From Paractinoplanes lichenicola (GTDB lineage: Bacteria > Actinomycetota > Actinomycetes > Mycobacteriales > Micromonosporaceae), in the NCBI RefSeq assembly GCF_016785085.1, contig NZ_JAENHO010000008.1:124001-188000 (forward strand): a stretch of DNA of 64,000 nt, in the 5' to 3' direction. Each line of letters starts with the position of its first letter. The stretch's first letter is position 1. This document shows positions 17,205 to 25,794 of the stretch, in pieces. Under the pieces are notes generated by a model. It ran no database searches. It had not been told where the DNA came from and was given only the letters and a program-made list of their open reading frames with translations. Position numbers and translations under genes: made by a program.

Positions 17205-19415
17205 GTGAGAATTGCTGTCGCGCTGGCCGGCGCCATCGCCCTGGCCAGCGGAGGCCTGGTGGCCACCGCCACAACCGCGTCCGCCGCGCCGGTCACCCCC
17301 GGCTCGTCGCTGATCGACCAGGCCGGATCGGCGATCAAGAAGTCGGCCAAGGACCGTTACGCGGTCTACAGCAACAAGAACGGGATCGTCCGCTACACCC
17401 GCACGTACGACGGTCTGCGCGTCTACGGCGGCGACCTGGTCATCCGTACGAAGGCCGGGAAGTTCGCCGGTGCGTCGGCCGGCCTGGCCAAGCCGCTCAG
17501 CCTCGGCACCAAGCCGTCGGTCACCGCCGCCAGTGCCGGCGCGACCGCCAAGTCGCAGTTCAAGGGCACGATCACTAAGGCCGGCACGCCGGAGCTGTTC
17601 ATCGACGCCAGCAACGGCGTCGGCACGCTCTCGTGGGAGACGGTCATCACCGGCTGGCAGCCCGACGGGCAGACGCCGTCGCGCTTCCACGTCATCTCGG
17701 ACGCGCTGACCGGCAAGGTCGTCGGCTCGTACGACGAGATCGAGAACATCGCGGGTACCGGCAACAGCGTCTACTCGGGCCAAGTCGCGATCGAATCGAC
17801 GCCGGCCGGGGAATCGTTCAACCTCGTCGACCCCGTACGGGGTAATGGCTCCACCTGCGACATGAACAACCGCACGTCGGGCACCTGCACCACGTTCACC
17901 GACGCCGACAACACCTGGGGCACGGGCGCACCCTCCGACCGGCAGTCGGCCGCCGTGGACGCGCACTTCGGGGCCGCGGTCACGTTCGACTACTTCAAGA
18001 ACGTGCACGGCCGCAACGGCATCTTCGGCGACGGGCGCGGGGTTCCCTCCCGGGTGCACTACGGCAACGCGTACGTGAACGCCTTCTGGGACGGCGCCCA
18101 GATGACCTACGGCGACGGCACGGGCAACGCCAAGCCGCTGGTCGCGCTGGACGTGGCCGGGCACGAGATGTCGCACGGCGTCACCGAGAACGTGGTGCCG
18201 GGCGGGCTGACCTACTCGGGTGAGTCGGGCGGCCTGAACGAGGCCACCAGCGACATCTTCGGCAGCATGGTCGAGTTCTACGCCGGCAGCACCGAGGACG
18301 CCGGCGACTACGACATCGGCGAGAAGATCGACATCAACGGCAACGGCTCGCCGCTGCGCTACATGTACAACCCGACGCTCGACGGGCGCTCCCACGGCTG
18401 CTGGTCGACCTCCACGCGCAGCGTCGACGTGCACTACTCCTCCGGCGTGGCCAACCACTTCTTCTTCAACCTGGCCGAGGGCTCGGGCGCGACCCCGTAC
18501 GGGACCTCGCCGGTCTGCGGCGGCGCCGACGCGGTGACCGGCATCGGCAAGGAGAAGGCCGAGAAGATCTGGTTCCGGGCGCTCGACGCGTACTTCGTCT
18601 CGAACACCGGCTACGTGAACACGACGACGCCGGGCAACACCGCCCGCGCCTACTCGCTCGCCGCCGCCACCGACCTCTACGGCCTGTGCAGCGCCGAGTA
18701 CAAGGCCGTGCAGACCGCCTGGACCTCGGTCAACGTGGCCGGCAACGACGAGGAGTGCTTCGACGGCAACGCCTTCGCGCTCACCCTGTCCGCGGAGAAC
18801 GCCTCGGTCGGTCCCGGCGAGTCCACGACCGTCACCGCGAACACCGCGCTGGTCAACGGCGAGGCCGAGGAGATCACCTTCACCGCCGGCGCCACCCCGG
18901 CCGGCGTGACCGTCACGTTCGAGCCGGCCACCGTCACGGCGGGGGAGTCCACCACTGTCACGGTCAGCGCCGCTCCCGACGCCGGCCGCACCAGCGGGCA
19001 GGTCACCATCACCGCGACCGCGGCCTCGCTGACCCGCTCGAAGGCGCTCACCGTCAAGGTCGGCAGCGTCGCGGCCTGCACCGTCACCAACGCCACGGCC
19101 GTGCCGATCCCTGACCTGACCACGATCACCAGCGAGGTCGAGCTGGGCCAGTGCGCGGCCACCCCGTCCACGGCCAGCTCGGTCGACGTCAAGATCCAGC
19201 ACACCTACATCGGTGACCTGGTGGTCAGCCTGATCGCGCCCGACGGCACGGCGTACGTGCTGCACAACCGGGCCGGCGGCGGCACCGACAACATCGACCA
19301 GAGCTACCCGGTCGACCTGTCCGCCGAGACCGCCAACGGCAAGTGGACCCTGCGCGTGCAGGACGCCGCCCGCGCCGACACCGGCACCCTGACGAGCTGG
19401 ACCCTCTCCGTCTGA
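17205..19415 (+). CDS. Secreted M4 (thermolysin-type) metalloprotease with C-terminal P-domain
   Basis: This 736-residue exported neutral protease starts at the GTG at 17205, 5 nt after GGGGAGGA. The signal peptide ends about ATTASA-APVT. An FTP/PepSY-type propeptide follows (about residues 30-200, with YTRTYDGLRVYGGDLVI). The catalytic domain has HEMSH at 320-324 and the third zinc ligand Glu at 346 (GGLNEATSD). A second His region reads VDVHYSSGVANHFF. A beta-sandwich linker spans about 520-620. The end is a proprotein-convertase P-domain (IPDLTTITSEVEL to LTSWTLSV), a common stabilising module in actinobacterial M4 enzymes. The enzyme digests extracellular protein. A strong hairpin terminator follows the stop. 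Confidence 0.95.
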   Translation: MRIAVALAGAIALASGGLVATATTASAAPVTPGSSLIDQAGSAIKKSAKDRYAVYSNKNGIVRYTRTYDGLRVYGGDLVIRTKAGKFAGASAGLAKPLSLGTKPSVTAASAGATAKSQFKGTITKAGTPELFIDASNGVGTLSWETVITGWQPDGQTPSRFHVISDALTGKVVGSYDEIENIAGTGNSVYSGQVAIESTPAGESFNLVDPVRGNGSTCDMNNRTSGTCTTFTDADNTWGTGAPSDRQSAAVDAHFGAAVTFDYFKNVHGRNGIFGDGRGVPSRVHYGNAYVNAFWDGAQMTYGDGTGNAKPLVALDVAGHEMSHGVTENVVPGGLTYSGESGGLNEATSDIFGSMVEFYAGSTEDAGDYDIGEKIDINGNGSPLRYMYNPTLDGRSHGCWSTSTRSVDVHYSSGVANHFFFNLAEGSGATPYGTSPVCGGADAVTGIGKEKAEKIWFRALDAYFVSNTGYVNTTTPGNTARAYSLAAATDLYGLCSAEYKAVQTAWTSVNVAGNDEECFDGNAFALTLSAENASVGPGESTTVTANTALVNGEAEEITFTAGATPAGVTVTFEPATVTAGESTTVTVSAAPDAGRTSGQVTITATAASLTRSKALTVKVGSVAACTVTNATAVPIPDLTTITSEVELGQCAATPSTASSVDVKIQHTYIGDLVVSLIAPDGTAYVLHNRAGGGTDNIDQSYPVDLSAETANGKWTLRVQDAARADTGTLTSWTLSV

Positions 19416-19427
19416 CCTGTCCCACCT

Positions 19428-19459
19428 GACGGCGCTCGTCCTCCCGGACGGGCGCCGTC
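19428..19459 (+). terminator. Hairpin terminator after the M4 protease gene
   Basis: GACGGCGCTCGTCC and GGACGGGCGCCGTC form a 14-bp stem with one wobble pair and a TCCC loop, 13 nt past the stop codon. There is no U-run, as is usual for high-GC actinobacteria. Confidence 0.75.
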
Positions 19460-19468
19460 CTGCATCCA

Positions 19469-19503
19469 TTGACATTCGCCGATGCAATGTTAACGTAAAC
19501 ATT
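19469..19503 (+). promoter_or_regulatory. Promoter with LacI-type operator for the GH30 gene
   Basis: TTGACA (19469-19474) is a consensus -35 box. Seventeen bases on, the -10 region is covered by an 18-bp near-palindrome, AATGTTAACGTAAACATT (19486-19503), centred on CG. It fits the LacI-family operator pattern TGWNANCGNTNWCA at all but one position. A repressor bound here would block the promoter. This suggests induction by a galactan- or arabinogalactan-derived sugar. Confidence 0.65.
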
Positions 19504-19524
19504 CCCATCGGGCTGGAGGTCGTC

Positions 19525-20970
19525 ATGGTCACTCGCAGGACAGTTCTCGGTGCGGCGGGCGCAGGCGTCGTCGGCGGCGCGCTCCTCGGTGACGCGGCTC
19601 GGGCCGACGCCACGATCACGGTCGACCCCGCCGCCGACTACGGCGCCTGGCAAGGCTGGGGCACGTCGCTCGCCTGGTGGGCCAACGTCTTCGGCGACCG
19701 CGACGACTTCGCCGACCTTTACTTCACCACCAGGACGGTCACCTACAACGGCTTAGCCCTGCCCGGCCTGGGCCTGACCATCGCCCGCTACAACCTGGGC
19801 GCCAGCAGCTGGAACGACGTGGCCGGCGAGCGCATGGTCGCCTCGCCCAACATCCCGCGGTTCAAGCAGATCGAGGGCTTCTGGCAGGACTGGCGCACCG
19901 CCGAAGCCGCCTGGAACTGGAACGCCGACGTCAAGCAGCGCGCGGCCCTGGTCAAGGCGGCCCAGCGCGGCGCGATCACCGAGCTGTTCGCCAACTCCCC
20001 GATGTGGTGGATGTGCCTCAACCACAACCCGTCCGGGGCGGCCGACGGCGGCCTCAACCTGCAATCGTGGAACCACACCCAGCACGCCACCCACCTCGCG
20101 ACTGTCGCCCGGCGGGCCCGCGACAACTGGGGCGTCAACTTCCGCAGCGTGGACCCGTTCAACGAGCCGTCCTCGAACTGGTGGCGCGCCGACGGCACGC
20201 AGGAGGGCTGCTACATCGGCGCCTCCACCCAGCGCAGCGTCCTGGCCCAGCTCCGGTCTGAGCTCAACCGCCAGGGCCTGACCGGCGTCACGATCTCCGC
20301 CTCCGACGAGACCAGCTACGACGTCGCCCGCAGCACCTTCGCCAGCTTCGACTCGGCCACCCGCGCCCTGATCGGCCAGGTCAACGTGCACGGCTATCAG
20401 GGCTCGGGCGGCCGCCGCGACCTGCTCTTCAACGACGTGCGGGCGGCCGGCAAGGTGCTCTGGAACTCCGAGACCGGCGACGGCGACGGCACCGGGCTGA
20501 CCCTGGCCGCCAACCTCTGCCTGGACTGGCGCTGGCTGCACCCGACGGCCTGGGTCTATTGGCAGGTCATGGATCCCAGCGCCGGGTGGGGCCTGATCCG
20601 CTACGACGGCGGCACGCTGACCGCCGGGCCGGTCGAGACCAAGCTGTACGTGCTGGCCCAGTTCACCAGGCACATCCGGCCCGGCATGCGCATCATCGAC
20701 ACCGGCGCGGGTTACGCGGCCGCCGCCTACGACCCCGGCGCGCGCCGGCTGATCGTCGTCGCCGTCAACACGGGCGCCGCCCAGACGCTCACCTTCGACC
20801 TGTCCCGCTTCGGTCAGGCCGCCGGCCCGGTCACTCGCTGGACCACCGTGCCCGCCGCCTCCGACCGTTACACCTCCCGCTCCGACCTGCAGGTCACCAG
20901 CAAAACCGTCCGCGTGCCCTTCCCCGCCGCCTCCGTCCAGACGATCCAGATCGACGGCGTGACCGCTTAG
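19525..20970 (+). CDS. Secreted GH30-type glycosidase, probable endo-beta-1,6-galactanase
   Basis: This 481-residue protein has a twin-arginine-like signal (TRRTVLGAAGAGVVGG) and cleavage near ARA-DA. The mature start GAWQGWGTSLAWWANVFG is characteristic of GH30 beta-1,6-galactanases. The acid/base Glu is residue 214 (DPFNEPSSNWW) and the nucleophile Glu is residue 316 (LWNSETGDGDG). A C-terminal all-beta domain follows (about residues 390-481, ARRLIVVAVNTG), as in GH30 enzymes. It would hydrolyse beta-1,6-galactan side chains of plant arabinogalactan proteins outside the cell. GGAGG precedes the ATG, and a LacI-type operator overlaps the promoter. The stop overlaps the convergent WGR gene stop by 4 nt. 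Related GH30 subfamily activities remain possible. Confidence 0.88.
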   Translation: MVTRRTVLGAAGAGVVGGALLGDAARADATITVDPAADYGAWQGWGTSLAWWANVFGDRDDFADLYFTTRTVTYNGLALPGLGLTIARYNLGASSWNDVAGERMVASPNIPRFKQIEGFWQDWRTAEAAWNWNADVKQRAALVKAAQRGAITELFANSPMWWMCLNHNPSGAADGGLNLQSWNHTQHATHLATVARRARDNWGVNFRSVDPFNEPSSNWWRADGTQEGCYIGASTQRSVLAQLRSELNRQGLTGVTISASDETSYDVARSTFASFDSATRALIGQVNVHGYQGSGGRRDLLFNDVRAAGKVLWNSETGDGDGTGLTLAANLCLDWRWLHPTAWVYWQVMDPSAGWGLIRYDGGTLTAGPVETKLYVLAQFTRHIRPGMRIIDTGAGYAAAAYDPGARRLIVVAVNTGAAQTLTFDLSRFGQAAGPVTRWTTVPAASDRYTSRSDLQVTSKTVRVPFPAASVQTIQIDGVTA

Positions 20971-22388
20971 AGCAGACGACGAATCTCCCCGTACGTCCGG
21001 TAGAAGCCGCCGCGGGAGGCCTCGCGCACCCCGGTCACGACGTAACGGCTGCCGCGCTCGCGGATGCCCTTGGGGAACTGCACCTGCCAGTCGCGGTGAT
21101 AGCCGGAGCTGACCACCCGGATGCGCAGGCGCCCACCCTCCTCGACGCACTCGACGACCACGCCGCCGTCGACGTCGTGGATGACCTCGACCGTGGTCGA
21201 CGGCGCGACGGCGGGCATGCGCGGCGGCGCCTTGACGTCGATCGGCTCGGGAATCGTGCCCGTCACCGCCGACTGGATCGCCGCCTCGCTCGCGTCGATG
21301 CACGCCAGCGCGCCGCTGGTGGTGACGATGTAGAGCCGCTCGTCGCGATACTGCATCGAATACGCCGAGCCGCAGCCCGTGCCCAGCTTCCACAGCCGGG
21401 TGCCGTTGACGTCGAAGCAGTAGATCGACGAGCTGCTGTCACCGGCGAACACATACCGCCCGTCCTTCGAGGTGGCGCACGAATAGACGGGAGCGTCGCA
21501 GCGATACGTCTGCCGGTGCGAGCCGTCCTTGCCCAGCTCGACCACCTGCCGGGTGGCCGTGCCGGCATACAGCGTGTCGCGCTCCTGCCATCCGAACAGC
21601 ACCGCGCCCGTCGGGGTGTTCCACAATTCCTGCCCCGTACGCCAGTCGTAGCTGGTCACGCCGCGGGAGTGGCCGTGGTGCACGGCGTCGGCGTCGCAGC
21701 GGACCATCCACGCCGAGGTGCCCCGGCCCGGGCGGCGCCAGAGGAACTCGTCCTCGTGGTCGATCGTCGCGATGCCGCCGCCCGAGTCGGAGACGCCGAG
21801 CACGCCGTCGTGGATGTCGAGCCAGTAGATGTCGATCGACGGGTCGATGCGGTAGGCCAGCCGGGGCACCTTGCCCGACAGGTCGTAGACGTTGCCGTCG
21901 TCGCAGCCCGCGTAGATCCAGCCCTCGTCGGCGACGATGCACTTCACGCCGTCGGGCAGCCGGAACTGCTGCACCACCTCGGCGCCGTGGCTGAGCGTCG
22001 TGATCAGGCCGCTCTCGTTGCCGACCATGCACACGTCCTCGTCGACGAAGATGCCGAACGCGGGGCTGCCCGAGTCGTAGCGCCACAGGATCGGCGCGCG
22101 GGTCGCCGTCGAGCGGGTGCTGACGATCTGACGGCGGGAGACCGAGCGCTTCTGCCGGCCGCCCTGCACCGCCGGGGCGTACCCCTTGCGGACCTTTTCT
22201 CCGATCTTTTTCGACGCCTCGGCCTTGGCCTTGTCGTTGGTGGTGAACGACGACTGCTTGACCTGCCCCCGATCGCCGATGCGCCCGTAGCGGATCGTCA
22301 GGTCCACGCCGTCGACGGTCACCTCATAGAACTTGTGCGCGCTCCCGGAGTCTTCGGAGAGCTCGAGGTACGTCGTCTCGGCCGGCAT
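20967..22388 (-). CDS. WGR-domain protein with a beta-propeller of PQQ/WD40-like repeats
   Basis: This 473-residue protein starts at MPAETTYLELS. Residues 5-80 form a WGR domain (HKFYEVTVDGVDLTIRYGRIGDRGQ, where the usual WGR motif reads YGR), a module known from PARP and bacterial DNA-associated proteins. A basic linker (GGRQKRSVSRRQ) is followed by about six repeat blades (for example FAGDSSSSIYCFDVNGTRLW and LYIVTTSGALACIDAS) that form a probable seven-bladed propeller. A C-terminal beta extension follows. It has no signal peptide. It may sense damaged DNA or serve as a scaffold; this is inferred from domains only. A perfect 13-bp inverted repeat covers its ribosome site and reaches the start codon. 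Confidence 0.88.
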   Translation of the reverse strand: MPAETTYLELSEDSGSAHKFYEVTVDGVDLTIRYGRIGDRGQVKQSSFTTNDKAKAEASKKIGEKVRKGYAPAVQGGRQKRSVSRRQIVSTRSTATRAPILWRYDSGSPAFGIFVDEDVCMVGNESGLITTLSHGAEVVQQFRLPDGVKCIVADEGWIYAGCDDGNVYDLSGKVPRLAYRIDPSIDIYWLDIHDGVLGVSDSGGGIATIDHEDEFLWRRPGRGTSAWMVRCDADAVHHGHSRGVTSYDWRTGQELWNTPTGAVLFGWQERDTLYAGTATRQVVELGKDGSHRQTYRCDAPVYSCATSKDGRYVFAGDSSSSIYCFDVNGTRLWKLGTGCGSAYSMQYRDERLYIVTTSGALACIDASEAAIQSAVTGTIPEPIDVKAPPRMPAVAPSTTVEVIHDVDGGVVVECVEEGGRLRIRVVSSGYHRDWQVQFPKGIRERGSRYVVTGVREASRGGFYRTYGEIRRLL

Positions 22389-22431
22389 TCGGGGCCACCT
22401 TTCGCAGCACTGGTCTTGAGGTGGCCCCGAA
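22388..22431 (-). repeat. 13-bp perfect inverted repeat sequestering the WGR gene ribosome site
   Basis: TTCGGGGCCACCT (22388-22400) and AGGTGGCCCCGAA (22419-22431) are exact reverse complements. On the WGR mRNA, the arm next to the start contains the ribosome site AGGTGG and ends at the A of AUG, so the hairpin would hide translation initiation. It could also terminate the upstream serine hydrolase transcript, which ends 26 bp before it, or be a dimeric repressor site. Confidence 0.75.
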
Positions 22432-22456
22432 GTTAGCGGTGGGGTACGACAAAAAC

Positions 22457-23575
22457 TCAGGCGGGTCCACAAAGGGCGTCGTCGATCAGCCGGACGACCC
22501 GCTCGTCCACCGCCCGCGACTTCGCCGGGTCGACCAGCTGAGTGGTCATCGACAGCGCGACGACGCGTTTGCCGTCGGCGCTGACGCCGTTGGCGGTCTT
22601 GCTGCCGGGCACGTCACCCCAGTGCGCCCAGAAGCCGCCGCACCGGTTCGGTAGATATTGGATGCCCAGCCCGTAGCGTGCGCCGGGCAGGTCCTCCTGC
22701 CACGTCGTGGCGAGCACCGTGCGGTGCATCTCGGCCATCTGGCGCGGCTTGAGCAGCTTGCCCTTCTGCAGGGCCGACCAGAAACGCGTCAGGTCGGAGG
22801 ACGTGGTGACCATCCCGCCCGCGGCGCCCGCGGCCGTGGGGTTGAACAGCGTCGTGTCGGTCAGCGCGCCGTCGGGCTGCCATTGCTGATAGACGTGGGC
22901 GTGCGGGCGGGGCAGCGACGCGCGGTCGCCCGGGAACGACGTGTGGGTCAGGCCGAGCGGCCGCAGGATCCGGTCGCGCACCTCGGTGGCCCAGGGGCGG
23001 CCGGTCGCCCGTTCGACGATCATCCCGGCCAGGATGTAGTTGGTGTTCGAGTAGTCCCACGACGTGCCGGGCGCGAAAGTGGGCGGATGCTTCATCGCGA
23101 TCGCGACGAGATCCGCCGCGTCGTAGTGGTCGAACCGGTGGGCCAGATAGGAGTCGTACGAGGCGAGCGCGGGGAAGTCGTTCGTGTAGTTGAAGAGCCC
23201 GCTGGTGTGCTGGAGCAGCTGCCGTACGGTGATCCGCCGGCCGTCGTTGCCGTTGCCCTGCACCACCCCGGGCAGGCGCTTCTCGACCGTGTCGTCGAGC
23301 GACAGCTTGCCCTCGCCGACCAGTTGCAGCACGACGACCGAGGTGAACGTCTTGGTGTTGCTGCCCATGCGGAAGTAGCCGTCGAGCGGGACCGGTGTCC
23401 GCGTCCCGAGTTCCGCCGAGCCGGCGCGGGCCCGGGTGGTCCGCCCGTCGATGCGAGCCATTCCCTGTACGCCGACCACGCCGAGCTCGTGGATGTCGGT
23501 GACCGCCGCCTGCATCGGACCGGCCGGTGCGGGCGCGACCAACGTGGCCGCCAGTAGAGCCGCCACTGCGAACAT
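22457..23575 (-). CDS. Secreted serine hydrolase of the beta-lactamase/DD-peptidase (S12) family
   Basis: This 372-residue protein has a signal peptide (MFAVAALLAATLVAPAPAG). The S12 motifs are Ser72-x-x-Lys75 (GSNTK), Tyr-x-Asn (YSNTN) and HWG near the C-terminus (WAHWGDVPG, in place of KTG). These are typical of D-alanyl-D-alanine carboxypeptidases and esterases related to class C beta-lactamase. The start follows AGGAGG by 7 nt. The longer upstream frame lacks a ribosome site and I discard it. It probably acts in the cell wall space, either trimming peptidoglycan or hydrolysing an ester or amide. The exact substrate is unknown. It reads in the same direction as the WGR gene, which follows after 68 bp. 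Confidence 0.92.
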   Translation of the reverse strand: MFAVAALLAATLVAPAPAGPMQAAVTDIHELGVVGVQGMARIDGRTTRARAGSAELGTRTPVPLDGYFRMGSNTKTFTSVVVLQLVGEGKLSLDDTVEKRLPGVVQGNGNDGRRITVRQLLQHTSGLFNYTNDFPALASYDSYLAHRFDHYDAADLVAIAMKHPPTFAPGTSWDYSNTNYILAGMIVERATGRPWATEVRDRILRPLGLTHTSFPGDRASLPRPHAHVYQQWQPDGALTDTTLFNPTAAGAAGGMVTTSSDLTRFWSALQKGKLLKPRQMAEMHRTVLATTWQEDLPGARYGLGIQYLPNRCGGFWAHWGDVPGSKTANGVSADGKRVVALSMTTQLVDPAKSRAVDERVVRLIDDALCGPA

Positions 23576-23689
23576 GTCGGACCTCCTACGCGAGGAATCA
23601 GGAGCCCCGACCGTACGGAGATCCGGGGTGGCCGGGCCATACGGCTGGCCCCCGTCTTCGGGTAGTCCTAGCCCTACCTTGACATCGCG

Positions 23690-23703
23690 TGGGAGCGTGC
23701 CCA
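23690..23703 (+). promoter_or_regulatory. CebR-like site in the promoter of the lectin/beta-helix gene
   Basis: TGGGAGCGTGCCCA differs from the CebR box TGGGAGCGCTCCCA at two central positions. It lies just after a TTGACA -35 box (23679-23684), inside the -35/-10 spacer. The weak match means the regulator assignment is tentative. Confidence 0.4.
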
Positions 23704-23724
23704 AACTGCATGGACATCTATCTA

Positions 23725-23738
23725 TGTGAACGATAACA
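23725..23738 (+). promoter_or_regulatory. LacI-family operator upstream of the lectin/beta-helix gene
   Basis: TGTGAACGATAACA fits the LacI-family consensus TGWNANCGNTNWCA at every defined position. It lies 21 nt before the start codon, in the probable 5' leader or at the transcription start, where a repressor would block expression. Confidence 0.55.
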
Positions 23739-23759
23739 GCACATGAAAAGGATTCTGAG

Positions 23760-25367
23760 ATGGACAAACCGCGCCGATGGCGGGCCGCCCTGATCGGTCT
23801 CGTCGTCACGCTGCTGGCCGGCGCCGGGGTGCTGTTCGGCCTGCCCACGGCCCAGGCCGCCACGGTCAACACCGCCGCCTGGTACGTGCTGGTCAACCGC
23901 AACAGCGGCAAGGCGATGGACGTCTACAACCTCGCCACCAACGCCGGGGCCGGCATCGCCCAGTTCACCCGCAACGACGGCAACTGGCAGCAATGGCAGT
24001 TCGTCGACGCCGGCAGCGGCTATTACAAAATCAAGAGCCGGCACAGCGGTCTCGTGCTCGAGCTGCCCAACGCCAATGACGGCACCCAGCTGATTCAGAA
24101 CACCGACAACGGCACCACCCGGCAGCACTTCACGCTGAAGGATTCCGCCGGGGGATACGTACGGCTGCTGAACCGGCACAGCGGCAAGGCTGTCGAGACG
24201 TGGGAATGGTCCACGGCCGACGGCGGAATCGTCGCGCAGTACGGCGACCTCGACGGGGCCAACCAGCAATGGCAGATGGTGCAGGTCGGCACCGGTGGCG
24301 GCTCGACGAGTGGCTGCGGATCGGGCACGTTCCAATCCGAGGTGACCGTCAGCGGAAGCACCTGGACGGCCCGCAACGCGTCCGGCGCAAGCGTTTACAG
24401 CGGCACCGACTTCCGCGCGGCGGTGCAGGCCGGAATCGGCAGCCTCACGGCCGGGCGTACGTCCATTCAGCGGGTTGTCGTGCGGGGCAACGGCTCGATG
24501 ACCGCGGGCAGCCGGATCTCCCTGGCGTCGTACACGTCGCTTTCGGTCTGCGGCACCATCAACGTGACCGGCTCGGGCAGCGGCGACTACGCACCCATTT
24601 ACGCGCGCGGCGTCAGCAACATCGAGGTTCCGTATCTGAATGTCACCGGCGCGCCGATCTACGGCATCTTCATGCGCAACGTGACCAACGTGTGGCTCGG
24701 CCAGATCGACATGCGGCTCAGCGCCGGGCTCGGCGTGCGCATCGACAATCGCGGCGACACCAGCCAGTGGACCCGAAACGTCAAAGTCGATTCCGTGTAC
24801 GTCTCCGGGGCGTCCTCGCACGCGATGGAGACGTACGGGGTCGACGGCATCACCATCGGCACCGTGACCGCGCGCAACGTCGGCGAATCGGGTCTGCTGC
24901 TCAATCAGACCATCAACGCCACGGTCGGCACCGTCGACGCGGAGAATGCCGGCGCCGGTACGGGTTATGCCGCGTTCCGGATGGCCAACCGCAACGGCCG
25001 GGTCGGCGACTCGTACCCGAACAACATCAAGGTCGGCACCGTGAAGGCGCGCGGCGGCGGCCGGGGCGTCTTCTGCGTCTCGGAAAGCGGCGGCGCCACC
25101 ATCGACCGGGTCGACATCGCCAACACGGGCAACAATTCCGTGCTCGTCGAGAACTGCTACAACGTCGTGATCGCGGGCGTCTCCGGCACGATCAGCGGCG
25201 GCGGCGAGGTCCGGATCGCGGCCCGCACCGAGTTCGCCCCGTCGTCGGGCATCAGCTTCCGCAACCTGACGGTCTCCAACACGAACATCACGTGGAGCCC
25301 GTGCACGGGAAGCAACAACACCATCAGCAATGTGACGCGCTCGAATTCCACGCTCACCTGGTGTTGA
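23760..25367 (+). CDS. Secreted ricin-B lectin plus right-handed beta-helix protein
   Basis: This 535-residue exported protein has a signal peptide ending LPTAQA-ATVN. Residues 40-180 are a ricin-type (RICIN/CBM13) carbohydrate-binding domain with three repeats (YVLVNRNSGKAMDVYN, YKIKSRHSGLVLELPN, VRLLNRHSGKAVETW) and QW motifs. After a Gly/Ser linker, residues about 195-535 form a parallel beta-helix like pectate lyases and polygalacturonases (VKVDSVYVSGASSHAMETYGVDGI, IGTVTARNVGESGLLL). It is probably a polysaccharide-degrading or binding enzyme. I cannot point to catalytic residues. Ribosome site AAAAGGA precedes the ATG. Two operators upstream suggest sugar-controlled expression. Confidence 0.88.
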   Translation: MDKPRRWRAALIGLVVTLLAGAGVLFGLPTAQAATVNTAAWYVLVNRNSGKAMDVYNLATNAGAGIAQFTRNDGNWQQWQFVDAGSGYYKIKSRHSGLVLELPNANDGTQLIQNTDNGTTRQHFTLKDSAGGYVRLLNRHSGKAVETWEWSTADGGIVAQYGDLDGANQQWQMVQVGTGGGSTSGCGSGTFQSEVTVSGSTWTARNASGASVYSGTDFRAAVQAGIGSLTAGRTSIQRVVVRGNGSMTAGSRISLASYTSLSVCGTINVTGSGSGDYAPIYARGVSNIEVPYLNVTGAPIYGIFMRNVTNVWLGQIDMRLSAGLGVRIDNRGDTSQWTRNVKVDSVYVSGASSHAMETYGVDGITIGTVTARNVGESGLLLNQTINATVGTVDAENAGAGTGYAAFRMANRNGRVGDSYPNNIKVGTVKARGGGRGVFCVSESGGATIDRVDIANTGNNSVLVENCYNVVIAGVSGTISGGGEVRIAARTEFAPSSGISFRNLTVSNTNITWSPCTGSNNTISNVTRSNSTLTWC

Positions 25368-25395
25368 TCGGGCCGCACGGGGGCAAGTCCCCGGA

Positions 25396-25794
25396 ATGAG
25401 CCGATTGACGCGAGCACTCGGGCAGGCGGCCCTCGGCGGTGTGTTGCTCACCGCCGGGGCCGGCCACCTGACCACCCAGCGAAAAGAATTCCAGGCGCAG
25501 GTGCCGTCCTGGTTCCCGGCCGATCCCGACAAGGTCGTGCTGGTCTCCGGCGTGGTCGAGCTGGCGATCGGGACGGCCCTGCTGGTCACCTGGAAACAGC
25601 CCGCCCGCGGCCTGCTCGGCAGGGCCGTCGCCGCGTTCTTCGTCGGCGTCTTCCCGGGCAACATCGCCCAATTCGTCGAGCGCAAAGACGGTTTCGGCCT
25701 CGACACCGACACCAAGCGCGCGCTGCGCCTGCTGGGCCAGCCCGCCCTGGTCGCCTGGGCCCTCGCCGCGACCCGCTCAGCCGAGCGACCCTAG
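25396..25794 (+). CDS. Small DoxX-like integral membrane protein
   Basis: This 132-residue protein has four hydrophobic segments: ALGGVLLTAGAGHL, VVLVSGVVELAIGTALLV, AVAAFFVGVFPGNIAQFV and LVAWALAA. The PGNIAQF motif in the third is typical of DoxX-like membrane proteins. Some DoxX relatives act in thiosulfate oxidation or oxidative-stress complexes, but most are uncharacterised. It starts 28 nt after the beta-helix stop with a weak ribosome site inside a short GC hairpin. Its stop overlaps that of the convergent hypothetical gene by 3 nt. The role is unknown. Confidence 0.85.
   Translation: MSRLTRALGQAALGGVLLTAGAGHLTTQRKEFQAQVPSWFPADPDKVVLVSGVVELAIGTALLVTWKQPARGLLGRAVAAFFVGVFPGNIAQFVERKDGFGLDTDTKRALRLLGQPALVAWALAATRSAERP

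Noticed and set aside
17160..19619. 819-codon antisense frame over the M4 protease gene
   Set aside because: It is a shadow of the metalloprotease with repetitive Gly/Val/Arg composition and no domain. The sense gene has signal peptide, zinc motifs and ribosome site.
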